A stretch of 64,000 nt of DNA from Sarcomyxa edulis (lineage: Eukaryota; Basidiomycota; Agaricomycetes; Agaricales; Mycenaceae): NCBI GenBank assembly GCA_009761415.1, contig QUOL01000006.1:992001-1056000 (forward strand), given 5' to 3'. Made by a program: the position numbers and the translations under genes. The notes under the pieces are model-generated. The model was not told the DNA's origin, ran no database searches, and saw only the letters and a list, made by a program, of their open reading frames with translations. Below are positions 23,991 to 37,100 of this stretch, one piece after another (position 1 is the stretch's first letter; each line of letters opens with the position of its first letter).

Positions 23991-24398
23991 TTAGTTCTCC
24001 TTGTTCTCTGACTTCTTCACGAGGAGCTTGGAAGCAGCCTTAGTGATCGCCTTGATAGTGCGGGGCTTTTTGGGGCACTCCTTGGCAGGAAGTTGGATTG
24101 GGATGGAGAAAAGGAAGACCTCGGTCAATGGGTGGGACGGAGTAGGAGGAGCAACGAAAGCAGAGGAGCACATGGCAGGCACCGCGAACTCGAAGTAAGT
24201 CTCGGGCTTTCCTGGGTACAGATGAACTGGACCCAATGGGAAAGCAGACACCTTCGGGGACGCGGGCTGCGGGGCAACTCGCTCGAGCTCCTCAATGATA
24301 GCATTGATGGATTTTTGGTAGGCCTTTGTGGGAGGGAGAGGGGGGAGAGGGCAAGTAGGCATGGGGCCGGGGCTAGAGATGAAGATAGTGGAAGACAT
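23991..24398 (-). CDS. Small intronless hypothetical protein (135 aa)
   Basis: Starts MSSTIFISSPGPMP and reads 135 codons without an intron. The sequence is Pro- and Ser-rich at the start, helical in the middle (KSINAIIEELERVA) and basic at the end (KKPRTIKAITKAASKLL). No family recognised. A TATATAAT-like box lies about 130 bp upstream at 24525-24532 on this strand, supporting transcription. Absence of introns is unusual next to its neighbours. Confidence 0.5.
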   Translation of the reverse strand: MSSTIFISSPGPMPTCPLPPLPPTKAYQKSINAIIEELERVAPQPASPKVSAFPLGPVHLYPGKPETYFEFAVPAMCSSAFVAPPTPSHPLTEVFLFSIPIQLPAKECPKKPRTIKAITKAASKLLVKKSENKEN

Positions 24399-24524
24399 TG
24401 TGATGATAGAATAGATGGTTTGAGAGAAGTTGGATAAAAGTTTGGAAAATAGGAGATGCAAGTAAGAGACAATATGAAAGTAAGAAGAAAGGTGAGGAGA
24501 GCATAACTTCGCTAGCCCGGGAGG

Positions 24525-24532
24525 ATTATATA
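24525..24532 (-). promoter_or_regulatory. TATA-like box
   Basis: On the minus strand it reads TATATAAT and lies 127 bp before the ATG at 24398. Confidence 0.4.
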
Positions 24533-25435
24533 CGTGCCAATCGATGGCTGACTGCTGGCTGACGAGTGTCTCACACACGCTTCAAGTGTATGGATGGTGT
24601 GTACTTTGCGTCAATATAGACAAATCTTGAGTACACATTGACAAGGATACATATATGGATACGGGACATATGCAATCGAATGTACCCTGTGAAAATGTCA
24701 GTAACATTCAAACCAAAGAACGCGACAGTTTGAAAGACGGTTTGAAAGCAGAGACTCAACTCTCATGTAGCCACCACCGAGTCATACTGGGGGGTCGATT
24801 TGGGAGTGAGCTATCGAGCTGCAACTTCTGCAAGTGCAGAGTTGAAGCGCTGAAGCACGACTCTAAACTTCGTCGTTTCAATTTGCGAGCTCGGAGGAGA
24901 AGAAGACTCGGAAATCGGGCCGATTTCCAACAACAGGCAATTTAAACAACACCAAGCTTGTGGGTCCCTGTGGGTCCACACAGCACAATCCTCGGCCTCA
25001 TGCGTCACCTTCCTCCAACACCAGCTCATTTACTAACAAGAACACGAGTATGATTATACAGACTAAGACTATGCATAGTAAGTAGACTGCAAAAATTGGG
25101 GAAAATGCCAATGCCGATGATGGATATAAGTTTTACATACAAAATTGTGTATGACAGACAGAGAGGGAGACGGAATGGGTGGATTGTTCGTTCGTTCGGT
25201 CGGTCATGAAGAGAGAAAAAACAGAAAAGGAGAGGAGAAAAGAGAGGGAGGGAGGGAAGGAGGTGTAGACTGAATAGTAATGACTGTCCAAATGCGCGTG
25301 GATGTAATAATTATTGGGTGGATCAAACACAGAGACACAGGAAGAAAGGGATCGTAACGATTTCGTAAAAATTTCGTATCAAGGAACAAAGACGCCTAGG
25401 ACTCAAAAGGAGAGACGGTAAGATCGCTCGCGCGG
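24533..25435. other. Intergenic region, no gene seen
   Basis: About 0.9 kb between two minus-strand genes. It includes a purine-rich stretch near 25150-25260 (GAGGGAGGGAGGGAAGG). Open frames are short and unconvincing. Confidence 0.4.
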
Positions 25436-27549
25436 TCATGACTTGGGTATAGGGTTCGCAGCCTTGGCAGCATTCTGCTTCACCTTGGAGAGTGGAGAGA
25501 TGGCGTTCAGGGAAGGCGTTTGTTGAATACCGGGGCGAGTGGGGGAGATAAGTCCGAGTCCGCAGTCGAGTGGGGCGAGTTCGCCGCATTTTATGTGCGT
25601 TCTGGTGAAGAAAGTAAGGTTAGGAGGGCGCACGCGATGAGGGTGAATAAAGGAACGACGACATACCTCAACCCACAATCATCGCACTCAAGAACCGGTT
25701 TCCACCCTAGCCTTTTCGCGCAAATATCACATTTAGCCACCAACACCCCACTAGAAAAGAACAAATCCAACGGATTCCAACCCAGCGCCACCGGAGCCTC
25801 CGCACCACCATTAGATTTCGGAGACACCGACCCACTACCTCGTTTCGGTTTCGCACCGCCGGGTTTGAGGAGGGTGAACCGGTGGACTAGAGGGGCGAGT
25901 TGGCCGTTGATAGAGCGGATGGTGGAGCCGCCCTCGGTGGCGAGTGCGCTGGAGATGATGGAGGAGGATGTGGAGGGGGCGGTGTGGTAGGAGTCGATGG
26001 TGGCGATGGAGAGGAGGGAGTCTGTCACGCCTTGTGGGTCGACTGCCGGTTCGGAAGAGGAGGATGCGGATGCGGCTAGGAGGCTTGATTCGGAGAGGGG
26101 AGTGGCGGGGAGGACTTGGACGGGTGTGGAGTTTGGGTCGGGGGATGCTTTAATGGTGAGGATGGAGGAGAGGGAGGGTGGGGTTGTCGGTCTGCGTGAT
26201 GGGTGGGAACGAATGACGGTGGTGCTGTAGTCGGAGAATGTGGAGGATGTGCGTTCTAGGAGGGGTTGATGGCCTGGTAGGTAGAAATTAGTGACAGCTA
26301 CGTTGGATGCAATGGGGACTTTACCATTCGTCGTGTCACTCCAATCACTGCTGGGTGTGATGCCGACGCTTTCGAGTCCTAGAACCGCTTCCATTAATTC
26401 TTCATCACTCTCGTCTGTGTTGCTATCACTTCCTCCTCTGATGTTCTTCCCAACGCCCATTCCAAAGCTTGGTATTCTCGGCCCGCCAGCGGCTCTCCTA
26501 CCTCCGGTCATAAATTTGATACTTCCAACGTGAGCATCAATGTCTTTGTCTTGTAGCAGAACCTCAGCCTCGATGACGCGTAATCGCTCCAGGATCTCAC
26601 GGGTCGTAGGCCTAGCGGAAGGATCGCAGGCTAGACAGTCGATGCACAGGGCGAGGAATGCGGGGGGACAGTCTGGACTGGCGAGGTTATGCACTTCGTC
26701 AGCGTCGATTCCGAACGTCGGTGCGGTGCGTTTGAAGTGATGGTCGTCTGCGAGTCTGCGGGCGGCGATTTCGCAGAAGATGATGCCTAGGGAGAATATG
26801 TCGGTGGGGAGATCGAATTCATCGCCGAGGAGGATTTCTGGAGACATGTAGGAGTCTGTACCGCAGAATGTGAGACGCTTTGTTTCGTCTTCGTTTCGTG
26901 CTGCGATCCGAGCTGCGGGTGGTGGAGTGAGAATGGGTTAGAGTCAGCGGGATGGATGGATGGACGTACCGAAACCAAAGTCGGTGATTTTGAGACGACC
27001 GTTTGAGGTGACGAGGAGATTCTCGCCTTTGAGATCGCGGTGGATACATTTGCGGGCGTGGAGGTAGGCGAGTGCTCGACAGATGTCTGTAGCAAATGAA
27101 AGACGTAGACGCCAAGGAAAGGGTTTTGTCTTGTCGTGGATGTACATGCGGAGGTTACCGTTTTCGATGTACTCTGATACGATGAAGATGCGAGAATCTG
27201 GGGCGGGTGCTCTTGAGAGACCGAGGTAGAGGACGACGTTTGGATGGCGAGCTTCTTTCATGAGACGCCATTCGCGTTCAAAGTATTTAGCTACGTCGTA
27301 TTCTGTGGATGGGAGGACTTCTTTGATGGCTACGTCGATACCGAGGTATGTTCCTGGGAAAGGGTAAGGATGTGTTGTAGAAGAGGGGGGGTTGTTGTGG
27401 ATGCACCTTTGTAGACGTTACCAAAGGAGCCTGAGCCGAGTTTCTTCCAGTCTCCTTCGATGTCCTGGGTTAATCAGAGTGAGCACGGAGATGTCTAGAT
27501 GAGAAAGGCGATGTACTTGATAGGGAATGACATCGAACGCGTCTGACAT
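25436..27549 (-). CDS. TKL protein kinase with C-terminal C1-type zinc finger
   Basis: Predicted Ser/Thr kinase of the TKL group joined to a diacylglycerol/phorbol-ester-type C1 finger. A short first exon (MSDAFDVIPYQ, ATG 27547-27549) leads to DIEGDWKKLGSGSFGNVYKG, a complete glycine loop, then VAIKEV, a full HRDLKGEN catalytic loop, DFGF and the end SPEI. The long last part is Ser/Thr-rich and disordered, then HRFTLL ... CDICAKRLGWKPVLECDDCGLR, with the closing IKCGELAPLDCG in the next exon. Those paired Cys/His residues define the C1 fold. Stop at 25436. Unlike the other kinases here this one keeps HRD and is expected to be fully active, perhaps membrane-recruited. Confidence 0.85.
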
Positions 27550-28429
27550 TTGAGAGAGAGAGAGAAGGAGAGAGATGGGTGCTCTGATGAGTGAGCGGGC
27601 TTGGAGCTGTTGGCGATGCAATTGGAATTCAAGCTGTCACACAACGTTACGTCCGAGTCTCTCTTCTACCCGCTGACACGCGGTACATTCTATGGTGCTC
27701 TCTAGTAGCTCTAGCAGACTGTGCAGACGACACCGAGATGGAGATCATCATGCATCATGCAGCCATGCTAGACATTTGCTTCCAGTGCATTTGACGCGTC
27801 GATAATTGTTATACGATTATTTGGGTGAATTTCAAGTCATTCACGACTTTTCATCGATAATTCGTCGACGACTTGCCAACGTCGACGTCTTTCCGTGAGT
27901 TCTCCTCTCCTCCTCCTCCTCGAATGATATCCCACAGTCCACTGTCAAGATCCGTCTCTGCTGTGCCTGGAGCAGTGGCAGTGCCATGGCCGGCACCGGA
28001 CACGCCTAGACCGATACCTCCATTGGAAGTCGCAGAGAAACACACACAAATAGCACATCTCCCCGGCTCATCCGGCGTTTCGGCATTCCGTCTCCATCCC
28101 GCACTAGCACTACCAAAGTACTACTAGTACCAAGGAGTGCTGGCAATGGATGGCAGAGGATTTGCATGCACGCCTCAGAGACCATTCCTGCTATCTACCC
28201 AGCCACCCAAGTTGTCAGTCCTGTTATCATGAGATGAACTGATTATCCAGATTTTCTCCCGTCCAATCCAATTCGCTCTCTTTTTCATCCGCCTATTTTG
28301 GCCGCATCTAGGGCACCATCCACATGCATCCTCGATCGTATGTTTTTTTTGGACCGTCTATAAAACGCCACTTTTTTTCACCGTCGCTGTTCTTCTCCCC
28401 CACTTTGGCGGACACTTTCACATATTACA
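27550..28429. promoter_or_regulatory. Divergent intergenic region
   Basis: About 0.9 kb between the C1 kinase and the first permease. A TATA box (TATAAAA, 28359-28365) lies 71 bp before the permease ATG. A short Pro-rich frame at 27873-28127 has no support. Confidence 0.5.
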
Positions 28430-30795
28430 ATGACTTCACGACTCAAAAATATCACAAAGCCCTCCACATGGGTACTGGAACCAGAGGCGTCCACTTTTGC
28501 TCCGACCAGTAAATGGTCCAATAAGGACATGGATCCTGTACCCGTCTACCAACGCACGTGGACAACCTCCAGTTATGTGGCGTACTGGCTCTCTGGTCAG
28601 TACACCCAGTAGACACCTCTTACTATATTTAATTCATTCAATATTCTCGTTCAAAGACGCATGCAACGTCGCTGTGTACGAACTAGCCAGTTCCATGTTG
28701 GCTACCGGTCTATCATGGCACGATCCGTTCTCTTTCCCCACTAAGTCTAACATGCTCATCTCATGAGTCCTCCAGGCGTCAAGCACTTCCTGCTATCGCC
28801 ATCGGACACTGCATCATCGCAGTGGTCATGGTCTTAAACGGAACTATCGGTGCTCGTCTCCACGTCGCGTTCCCTGTCCTGAACCGTTCTTCGTTTGGCT
28901 TCTGGTTGAGTTACTTTAGTGTGATCAGTCGTGTCGTCTTGTCTCTCTTTTGGTTCGGGATCCAGGTAGGCCGCATCCCTCGACTGGGAGTGCAAACGTT
29001 CTAACTGGATTGCCAGAGCTACACTGGTTCTGAGGCTGTCTATCAAATGTTGAAAGCCATATGGCCTTCCATCCAACACATGCCGAACCACATCCCCGTT
29101 TCTTCCAACATCACCACATCAGGTTCGTTCCTCCATTCCCTTTCCTCTCCATTCCTTTTCCCCCCGATTGACCATCAACACAGGCATGATGTGCTACCTC
29201 CTCTACTGGCTAATCCAATTCCCATTCATGTTCATCTCGCCCCAACGGATCCAATACCTCTTCCTCGCCAAAGCCATCATCGTCCCCCCTGCTTGGCTTG
29301 CCATCTTGATATGGTCGTTCGTGAAGGTACCGGTGTCTGTTAGTTTGGAAACACATCATGCGACGTTGAGTGGGAGTGCTTTGAGTTTTGCGTACCTGAA
29401 GGCACTGAATAGCGCTCTTGGGATTTACGCGACGCTGGCTGTTAATATTCCGGGTTAGAGCATCGTTTCTTGTCATCTATATATCAGTATCTGACTATTT
29501 TGTTCTAGATTTCACAGTAAGCATCACCTAGACGTCACTCCCTCCGTCCGTTAACCTCTTTTCTTACAGCGATACGCCAAAACAGAGAAATCGTGCGTCC
29601 GCCTCATATCCCACCTTCCTAGCACTAACACTGACACCTCCCTACCCTCCCCCCAGTCAATTCGTACAAATCCTCATCATCCCAACAGCGTTCACGTTCA
29701 TCGGCTTCCTCGGGATCGCCATCACCTCCGCCGGAGAGGTATTATACGGACAAACCCTCTGGGACCCACTCACTCTCATCAATTGCTGGGATAACCGTGC
29801 CGCTGCGTTCTTTGCTAGTTTTACGTTTGCGTTGGCTACACTTGGGAGTAATATTTCGTCTAATAGTACGTGCATCGTCCTTGTCTTGGTTTTGAATTTG
29901 GTCATTGATGAGCGTTGATAGGTCTGAGTGCGGCGAATGATATGACGGTGTTGTTCCCTCGGTACATCAATATCCGTCGGGGACAGGTCATTTGTGCGAT
30001 TCTTGGTGGGTGGGCGCTTTGTCCTTGGGAGATTCTCGCGAGGTGCGTCGCATCCAGGAGACCTCTAGTCCTTGGCTCACATGCTTTACTTGTTCGCAGT
30101 GCTGAGGGGTTTTTGGAGTTCATGTTGGGTTATACGGTCTTCTTGGGGCCTATTGCTGGTATCATGATCACCGATGTGAGTTCTGCCACACACACACGAC
30201 TGGTTCGGCTGATTGATTTATGGCGTTGCAGTATTGGTTAGTCCATAGATGTAAAGTGGATGTGACGGCCATGTACGATCCCCGGGGGAGGTATAGATAT
30301 TGGAATGGAATTGTAAGTCGTCTCCCTCTGTCTATGCTAGTGATCTATCTTTATTGACTATTATGATCAGAACTGGAGAGCCTTACTAGCCCTGATCTGT
30401 TCCGTCGTCCCGAATCTTCCTGGGTTGATCGGGGACGTCAATGCTAGTATCCCAGTTGGGGGTGCAGCGCATTTGTATGATTTTGCTTGGATGTATGGGG
30501 TGCGTGTTTTCCTCTCTTTCCTTCTTTTCAATCAGCGTCACTCTGTTCAGATGCTGACTTTGTTTGTATTTTATTATATCAGTTCTTCTCTGCCTCGTTC
30601 GTCTTCTACGTCACCTCGACGTTATTCCCTGCGAAGGAAACGTATATGGACGAAGCTATCCTAGGCGATCTCATCCTCCCCACTATATCCCAGTCCTCTC
30701 AGGTCTCGTTCGATAAATCCCTGCCACTAGAAGGCGAAAAGGCCAAAACAGCGGAGCCGGTCGTCGTGGTAGAGCAGGCCAGGCCCAGGTCGTAA
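28430..30795 (+). CDS. NCS1-family nucleobase/allantoin-type permease, copy 1
   Basis: Plasma-membrane symporter of the nucleobase-cation-symporter-1 family, importing uracil, uridine, allantoin or related compounds. Twelve or more exons can be traced: 28430-28595, 28657-28717, 28776-28965, 29017-29122, 29184-29453, an 8-nt exon 29509-29516, a 23-nt exon 29570-29592, then 29657-29865, 29922-30042, 30100-30175, 30232-30312, 30371-30499, 30583-30795. The N-terminus holds WSNKDMDPVP and RTWT, then the family's SSMLATGLSW, NGTIGARLHVAFPVLNRSSF and about 12 hydrophobic segments. WLVHRCKVDV and YDPRGRYRYWNGINW close the conserved core. One donor (28718) is GC instead of GT. Tandem paralogue follows. 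Confidence 0.9.
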
Positions 30796-31657
30796 AGGGT
30801 ATAATCCATTGGCGGGCAGCACGCGTAAAAATGGGAGTCTCTGGCTCTCTCTTGCTCTTAATAGGGATGTGCATTGTAACAATGTAGTGTGGATATCGAT
30901 GGAGAAATAATCTCTTCTCGAAAGTCTCTCAGTATCGGCGGGGAAGCAGCTGAGATTGCGATTTTTCCCGTGTCAGACTGAGTAGACGCGTATGGTGTAT
31001 GTAGTGCTTAGTGTATTCAGCATCCTTTGAGCTGTGTAAAGGTGAATTTGTGCGCGATTCGTTGCGTTGCGTTGCGTTTCGTTTCGTTTCGTTTTTTTTG
31101 GATTTTGATTTACTGATGTTGCTCTTGTTTCTTTGTAGGTTATATGTTTGCGCTCCGTGCGGTGGTATTTTAGGCTCCGTGTTCGAGTCGTGGGTGTATC
31201 CGATGGGTGAGTGATCTATCATGATCATTTTGATTTTGTTGATGTCTAGAGCTGGGTTCTCAGGTCGTCCTCTAAGCTCCATTGTTCGGCTTCCATGAAC
31301 GTCCATCTCATCAAGAAGGGATTGTTTATTCGCTTCGTGTCGATTTGTGGAGATCTTCATTGGATCCCTATCATCGTGCTTGTGACAGCACATTGTATCT
31401 CGTTCAGTGATTTGATTTCGAATATGAAAGTGGATTAGGTCGCTGGTTACACATCACACTCTCGAAGTGTCGAGAAATCAACAAGTGCGTTGGAATTGGA
31501 TCGATCTTGCCTTATCTATAGGTACACCTTGCTTATCTATCTCCGTACGTACAGAAGTCTCGGCGCTCCGCACCCTTTCTCGACGGTTCCTTATAAGAAC
31601 CCACCATGTCTCCTTCCCAGTTCCTTTTTCCCCTTTACGACCCCGACCCCGACTGCC
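30796..31657. other. Intergenic region between tandem permeases, with pentanucleotide repeat
   Basis: Holds the terminator of copy 1 and the promoter of copy 2. A GTTGC/GTTTC pentanucleotide microsatellite runs 31059-31098. TATAAG at 31592-31597 lies 61 bp before the next ATG, the same placement as the TATA box of copy 1. Confidence 0.5.
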
Positions 31658-33956
31658 ATGACTTCTCGTTTCAAAAAGTTGTCCGCTTCGGCATGGGTCC
31701 TCGAGCCGGAAGCTTCGACGTTTGCTCCGAATAATAGATGGTCGAACAAGGATATGGACCCTGTTCCGGAAAGATTGCGGACGTGGACGACGTGGAGTTA
31801 TATTGCCTATTGGGTGTCAGGTCCGTGCATTTGATGTTGTTACTGACCATTATTTGACTCTGCTTTCCTATCAAAGACGCGACTAATGTTGCGGTCTACG
31901 AGCTCGCTAGCTCCATGTTGGCCATAGGACTTTCATGGTATGCAGGACTGTTTTTGAGTCGAGAAAATTCTACTGATAACGAGCATTCTAGGCGTCAAGC
32001 ACTTCCTGCTATTGCTATAGGCCATGTTATAATCGCTGCTGTTATGGTACTGAACGGGACCATCGGAGCTCGCCTGCACGTTCCATTCCCTGTCCTGAAT
32101 CGGTCGTCTTTTGGGTTTTGGTTGAGTTATTTCAGTGTGATAAGCCGTGTGGTGCTCTCTATGTTCTGGTTTGGCATACAGGCAGGCGGTCATGTTCCTG
32201 GTATCTTTCGGTCTGCTAATGGACACGTGAATTAGACGTATACTGGATCAGAGTGTGTCTATCAGATGTTGAAGGCGATCTGGCCGTCCATCGCGCACTT
32301 GCCAAATCACCTTCCTGTGTCTTCGAATATCACCACTGTCGGTTCGTCCTGTCAACCAATATATTTTGTTTGGACCGTCGTTATTGAATGGATTGATAAC
32401 GATAGGCATGATGTGTTATTTCATTTACTGGCTCATCCAGTTCCCGTTCATGTTCGTATCGCCGCAGAGGATCAGATATCTATTCATGGCGAAAGCTCTC
32501 ATCGTCCCTGCTGCTTGGTTGGCGCTGCTTATCTGGTCGGTCGTCAAGGTCCCTACTGCGCTGAGTCTGGACCCCGAGCATACAAGTTTGAGCGGAAGTG
32601 CTCTGAGCTATGCATATCTAAGTTCGTTGAATAGCGCACTCGGAATATACTCTACTTTGGCGGTCAATATTCCAGGTATGTGCCCCGTTCTGAATTGTTC
32701 CAAGGGTCGTGCTAACGATAACCGAATGTGCCAGACTTCACTGTAAGCTCTTGAAGTTCTCGTCAACCCTATCGCGCATACTCACCCCAATGACTAGCGC
32801 TATGCTAAGAACGAGAAAGCGTATGTACAACCCTCGCCTTGGCCACTCCCGCGTAATAATGCATCTCTTCGTTAGCCAATTCATCCAGGTCTTGATTATT
32901 CCCATTGCATTTACATTGACTGGCTTCATTGGGATTGCTGTCACGTCCGCTGGACAAGTCTTATACGGAGCCACTCTCTGGGATCCCCTTACGCTCATAG
33001 ATCGATGGGACAATCGTGCTGCGGCATTCTTCTGCTCATTTTCTTTCTTTCTTGCCACCATTGGCACCAACATATCAGCGAATAGTATGTGGACCTCTTC
33101 TCCCCGCAATGAATTAAGTACTTACATTATTGTAGGTCTGAGCGCGGCGAACGATATGACGGTTCTGTGTCCTAGATACATCAACATCCGTAGAGGTCAA
33201 GTAATCTGTGGAATCCTGGGAGGCTGGGCCTTATGTCCCTGGGAGATCTTGGCCAGGTTTGCAGTTTCCACAAGGCTTCATAACCCTCGCTAATACGCCT
33301 GTCAGCGCCACTGGCTTCTTGTCATTCATGCTTGGTTACACCGTCTTTTTAGGTCCCTTTGCCGGTATCATGGTCACTGATGTCTGTCGCTTCATGTAAT
33401 TGCGTATAAGTTGGTCATCCTGAACGTATAAGTTGTCTAGTATTGGTTGATCCATAGAGGTAAGGTGGACGTCCCGGCCATGTACGATCCGCACGGCAGG
33501 TACAGGTATTGGAATGGTATTGTAAGTCCCTTGACCTCACTTCTTTGTCCTTCTACTCATACAATAACTTAGAATTGGCGGGCCTTACTGGCGCTGTTAT
33601 GCTCCGTGGTTCCCAATCTTCCTGGTCTGATCGGTAGCATAAACACTAGTATTCCTGTCGGTGGTGCAGCCCATCTATACGACTTTGCCTGGATTTATGG
33701 GGTGCGTTGATATGATCTCTGATTTGCGTGTATCTCAATTAACATCTTACAGTTCACCTCTGCCTCATTTGTGTTTTATGTTAGCTCGACCTTGTTTCCT
33801 GCCCAAGAAACCTACATGGACGAAGCTATCTTAGGCAACCGCACTCTGCCGTCTTCTCGCCCTGACTCACTGGATTCTAAAAATTCAACAGGTGAAAAGA
33901 ATACGGAGAGCAAAGAGTCTAAAGGCGAAATCGACGTACAGGTGTGTCATGTATAA
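31658..33956 (+). CDS. NCS1-family nucleobase/allantoin-type permease, copy 2
   Basis: Tandem paralogue of the preceding permease with the same exon plan, including the 8-nt ACTTCACT exon and a 23-nt exon that follows it. ATG at 31658 (MTSRFKKLSASAWVLEPEAS). The second-exon donor here is a normal GTATGC, where copy 1 has GC. Conserved WSNKDMDPVPERLRTWT, LSWRQALPAIAIGH, NGTIGARLHVPFPVLNRSSF and YDPHGRYRYWNGINWRALL are present. The C-terminal tail (SKNSTGEKNTESKESKGE) differs from copy 1, so regulation or turnover may have diverged. Substrate specificity cannot be assigned from sequence alone. Confidence 0.9.
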
Positions 33957-34185
33957 TTAAATAGTTACTGGCATGGAATTTCATCGTTGTCATGGCCTGG
34001 GAGAGCAACATGAATAATAGGATTGGTAAGTATGACCGTACAGGACAGGAATAGTATAAGAAAACAGTGGTGGGATGTGCTAATACAAATTGCAAGATGG
34101 TAAGGTATAACTTGAAACAGTTGTGGTGGATATCAAAAACTACAACAGAGTCCCTCCATTCTCCTAGCGTCGATGCGCTTTTACA
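33957..34185. other. Short convergent intergenic region
   Basis: Three-prime ends of permease copy 2 and the tuberin gene. No other feature seen. Confidence 0.4.
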
Positions 34186-37100
34186 TCAGAAAGCGGTCGT
34201 AAAGTCTCGCAATGCTTCCTGTCCCAATATCCCCTCCACAGGCTCTGGAACCTCAAGGACTGGTTGCTGATTACGGAAACGCTGTATCGCCTCCAACCTG
34301 ATTTGCCAGTTTGTTTTTATCTCCACTCGCATAGTGTCATTTTGCGTGCGCTCAAATACAGACGCGAACCAATCGGCCAATAGGCTGAGTTGCCGTACGA
34401 GGAAGGGGAGGTTTTCCGCGGAGATTAATTTGAAGTTACCAACTGGCGCAAAGTCGTGCATCCCCGGCGCTCGTTGTACAGTCACTTTGAAATACTCGTT
34501 TTCATGAAGGTTGTTAGAGAACGCTGCTATAGCACCTAGAGAGTGTGGTTCGATGACTATATTCACAAATTGGAACTGGGTAGCCAAAGTATCGAAGCGG
34601 TAGGGTCTTCCGGAATCGTTCCATACGATACGGACATAGTCATTGCCAATGTGGCGTTTTTTGTTAGTGCATTGCGGGTCATTAGGACGAGATGGCATCA
34701 TGGTCGCGGTATGATACAATATTTGGCCGATATCGTCCCACCATGCGTAAGCGTATTCGCCGTCTTCGTCAGGATCTAAACCTCCTGCGTATACGTCAAC
34801 TTGACCACGCAAATTAATCAACCGTCCGATCCCTTCGAGGAATCGGGTGTATGCAGGTGAACCGTGGGTATTGCGAAGGATCTCGATCTCGGTAGTCTGG
34901 CCAGGAGCAACATACATAATCCCGACCTTGTGAGTGTCGATTACAGGGACCCTGTCCAGGCTTCCAAAGAATTTTGGGAGCAGAGATGGATCGACCATTG
35001 TTCTTACGTTCGACGGAGCTGAACTATCAGGATAAGCTGAGAGCTGTAAAGCGAAGAATGCCGGGTCAATCGAGACCTCTTTACGCCGTTGCGACGGAGC
35101 TGAGCCACTCCAAACATAACCGGTAATGGCGTCAGGACGAGCCGGTGGGGATTCAGCGCCCCCGTTATCGACTATAAAGATATCACGTACACTGGCCTAT
35201 CGCATATACAAAGAAAAACAATGAGGTTCGGCAAGGGTCGAGAGCATTTAAGCTACTCACTGCAGGGGAAGTCTCTTCATAAGGGGTCTCTGTATCTGCA
35301 CTGGGAGCTCTTACTTTGGGAGGATCACGCTCCATCATCAAGCTCGCGGGTCCTGAGATCATATCCAGATCAACATCGCCTAGACCAACCATAGGCGCAT
35401 TCTCTACTCTGCATAGAAACTTCGTAAATCCTGAGGGCCTTCGGGAGAGAACTTCTATCCAACCCAGCTTAGACAAAGTTCGGATAGTCACGACTGAATT
35501 GCCAAGGAGCCAGGTTTTTTCGGCCAGATGGTCGGATGGGACAGTGGGGTTCATAACGATATCGTTCAACAAGGAATTCGCCGGCCGTGGATCTGCGCTG
35601 GCATACGTGTAACGCGCGAGCCAATCAAAACAGACTTCTGTAGGGTCGTCGACTTTTTCGTGACCATCGTTAGCCATGAGAAGTTGACGAGTGATGTATC
35701 GGACATGTTTCGGTCGGTCTGGGAGATGAACGGCTAGGAACCAGACGTATACGATGTAATATGACAGAATACGGACGTGCTGAGAAAGAGCCCAAGAAAC
35801 GGTTGGGGAGTGTCCGATTCGGTTATGGTATTGAAGATACTGCAATGCGACACCGAAGACCATTTTGAAGTCCGCCTCCGTGAAATTAGCATGGAGAGAG
35901 CGAAGGGATCCGACGATAGACAAAAATCCCAATATATGAACAGCCATGTCCGGGTTGGACATTATCTGTGAAAGTTTCTCGAGCAGTCTTGATAACGATT
36001 TGGTCATTGAGGACGGCAGCTCGAACGCAGAGAGTGAGAGCGCGTTCAAGCAACATTTGATCGTCGAAGGCTGCCCATTAAGCCCAGCTTGAAAGACTTC
36101 TACCAAAAGATGCTGGAGTCTTGCATCGAAACAACGTCGATAACTGACCAACACTGACAGTGTATGATATGCCAACCCATGCGCATCCCTCCCCTTCAAG
36201 CCCACAGGCCAGCGATCAACATTCGCCGCCAACTCGCCGTTCAGGATCCCCGAACATAAGATGGTTAGAATCTTTGGAATGGCAGCCCTTGAGTTGGGTC
36301 CACAAAATAGATGCTTATTCGCCAATTGCACGGGGAAATAGCATAAGACATATGCCAGAATTTCCCAATTCTTTTCTTTTTCGAGGATATCCGCAATGAC
36401 GCCAAGATACATGGATACAGGAAGGACGTGATCGTTTCCGGTCCCTTCCGTTTTGTATGCGACGAGAACCTCGCTGGGGGTATCAACTTCTGCCACCAAG
36501 AAAGGCAGCGATTCCGGGACATGCCACAGAGGATCCCTCGCTTTGACTGCAGCACTCCGCGGTGGACCGACCCTAGAACTACTCCGACTTTGACCAGAAT
36601 TGGACGGTCGACCTCCTCGCCCTCTCGAAATATTCCTGCCATCCCTTTCCTGCGGGATCTTCGGCCTGGCAAGTCGAGGATCGATGGCAGGATCGGTATT
36701 GGAGGTGGGAGCAGCTCTGCCAATCAGGGTCGCCAGCCCACTTACTAGACCGTCAGGATCGTGGCTCGTCTGTGCGAAGTACAAGCGATGATCTCGATCT
36801 GCCCTGAGCCTGGTCAGAAACTGGAGCATGGTCAAACGCGCTGCGTCGGGAGTGTCTTCGCTCTGAAGTAGATCTATGAACTTGAGGTAGACGCGGATGG
36901 CAAGATCGAGGTTGGTGTGATCGAGAGCGAATGGAGTGAAAGCAAGCTGGCTGAAGACGGAGACCAGAGCCGCTACAGCGCCTACTGACCGAGGAGAAGG
37001 AGGTATGGAATCCATCATCACGAATGTTGGCTCAGGGTCTGTTTCTGGTTGGGATTGCGACCTCAAGGAAGACAGAAGAGACATTACGGAAGGCAATGCC

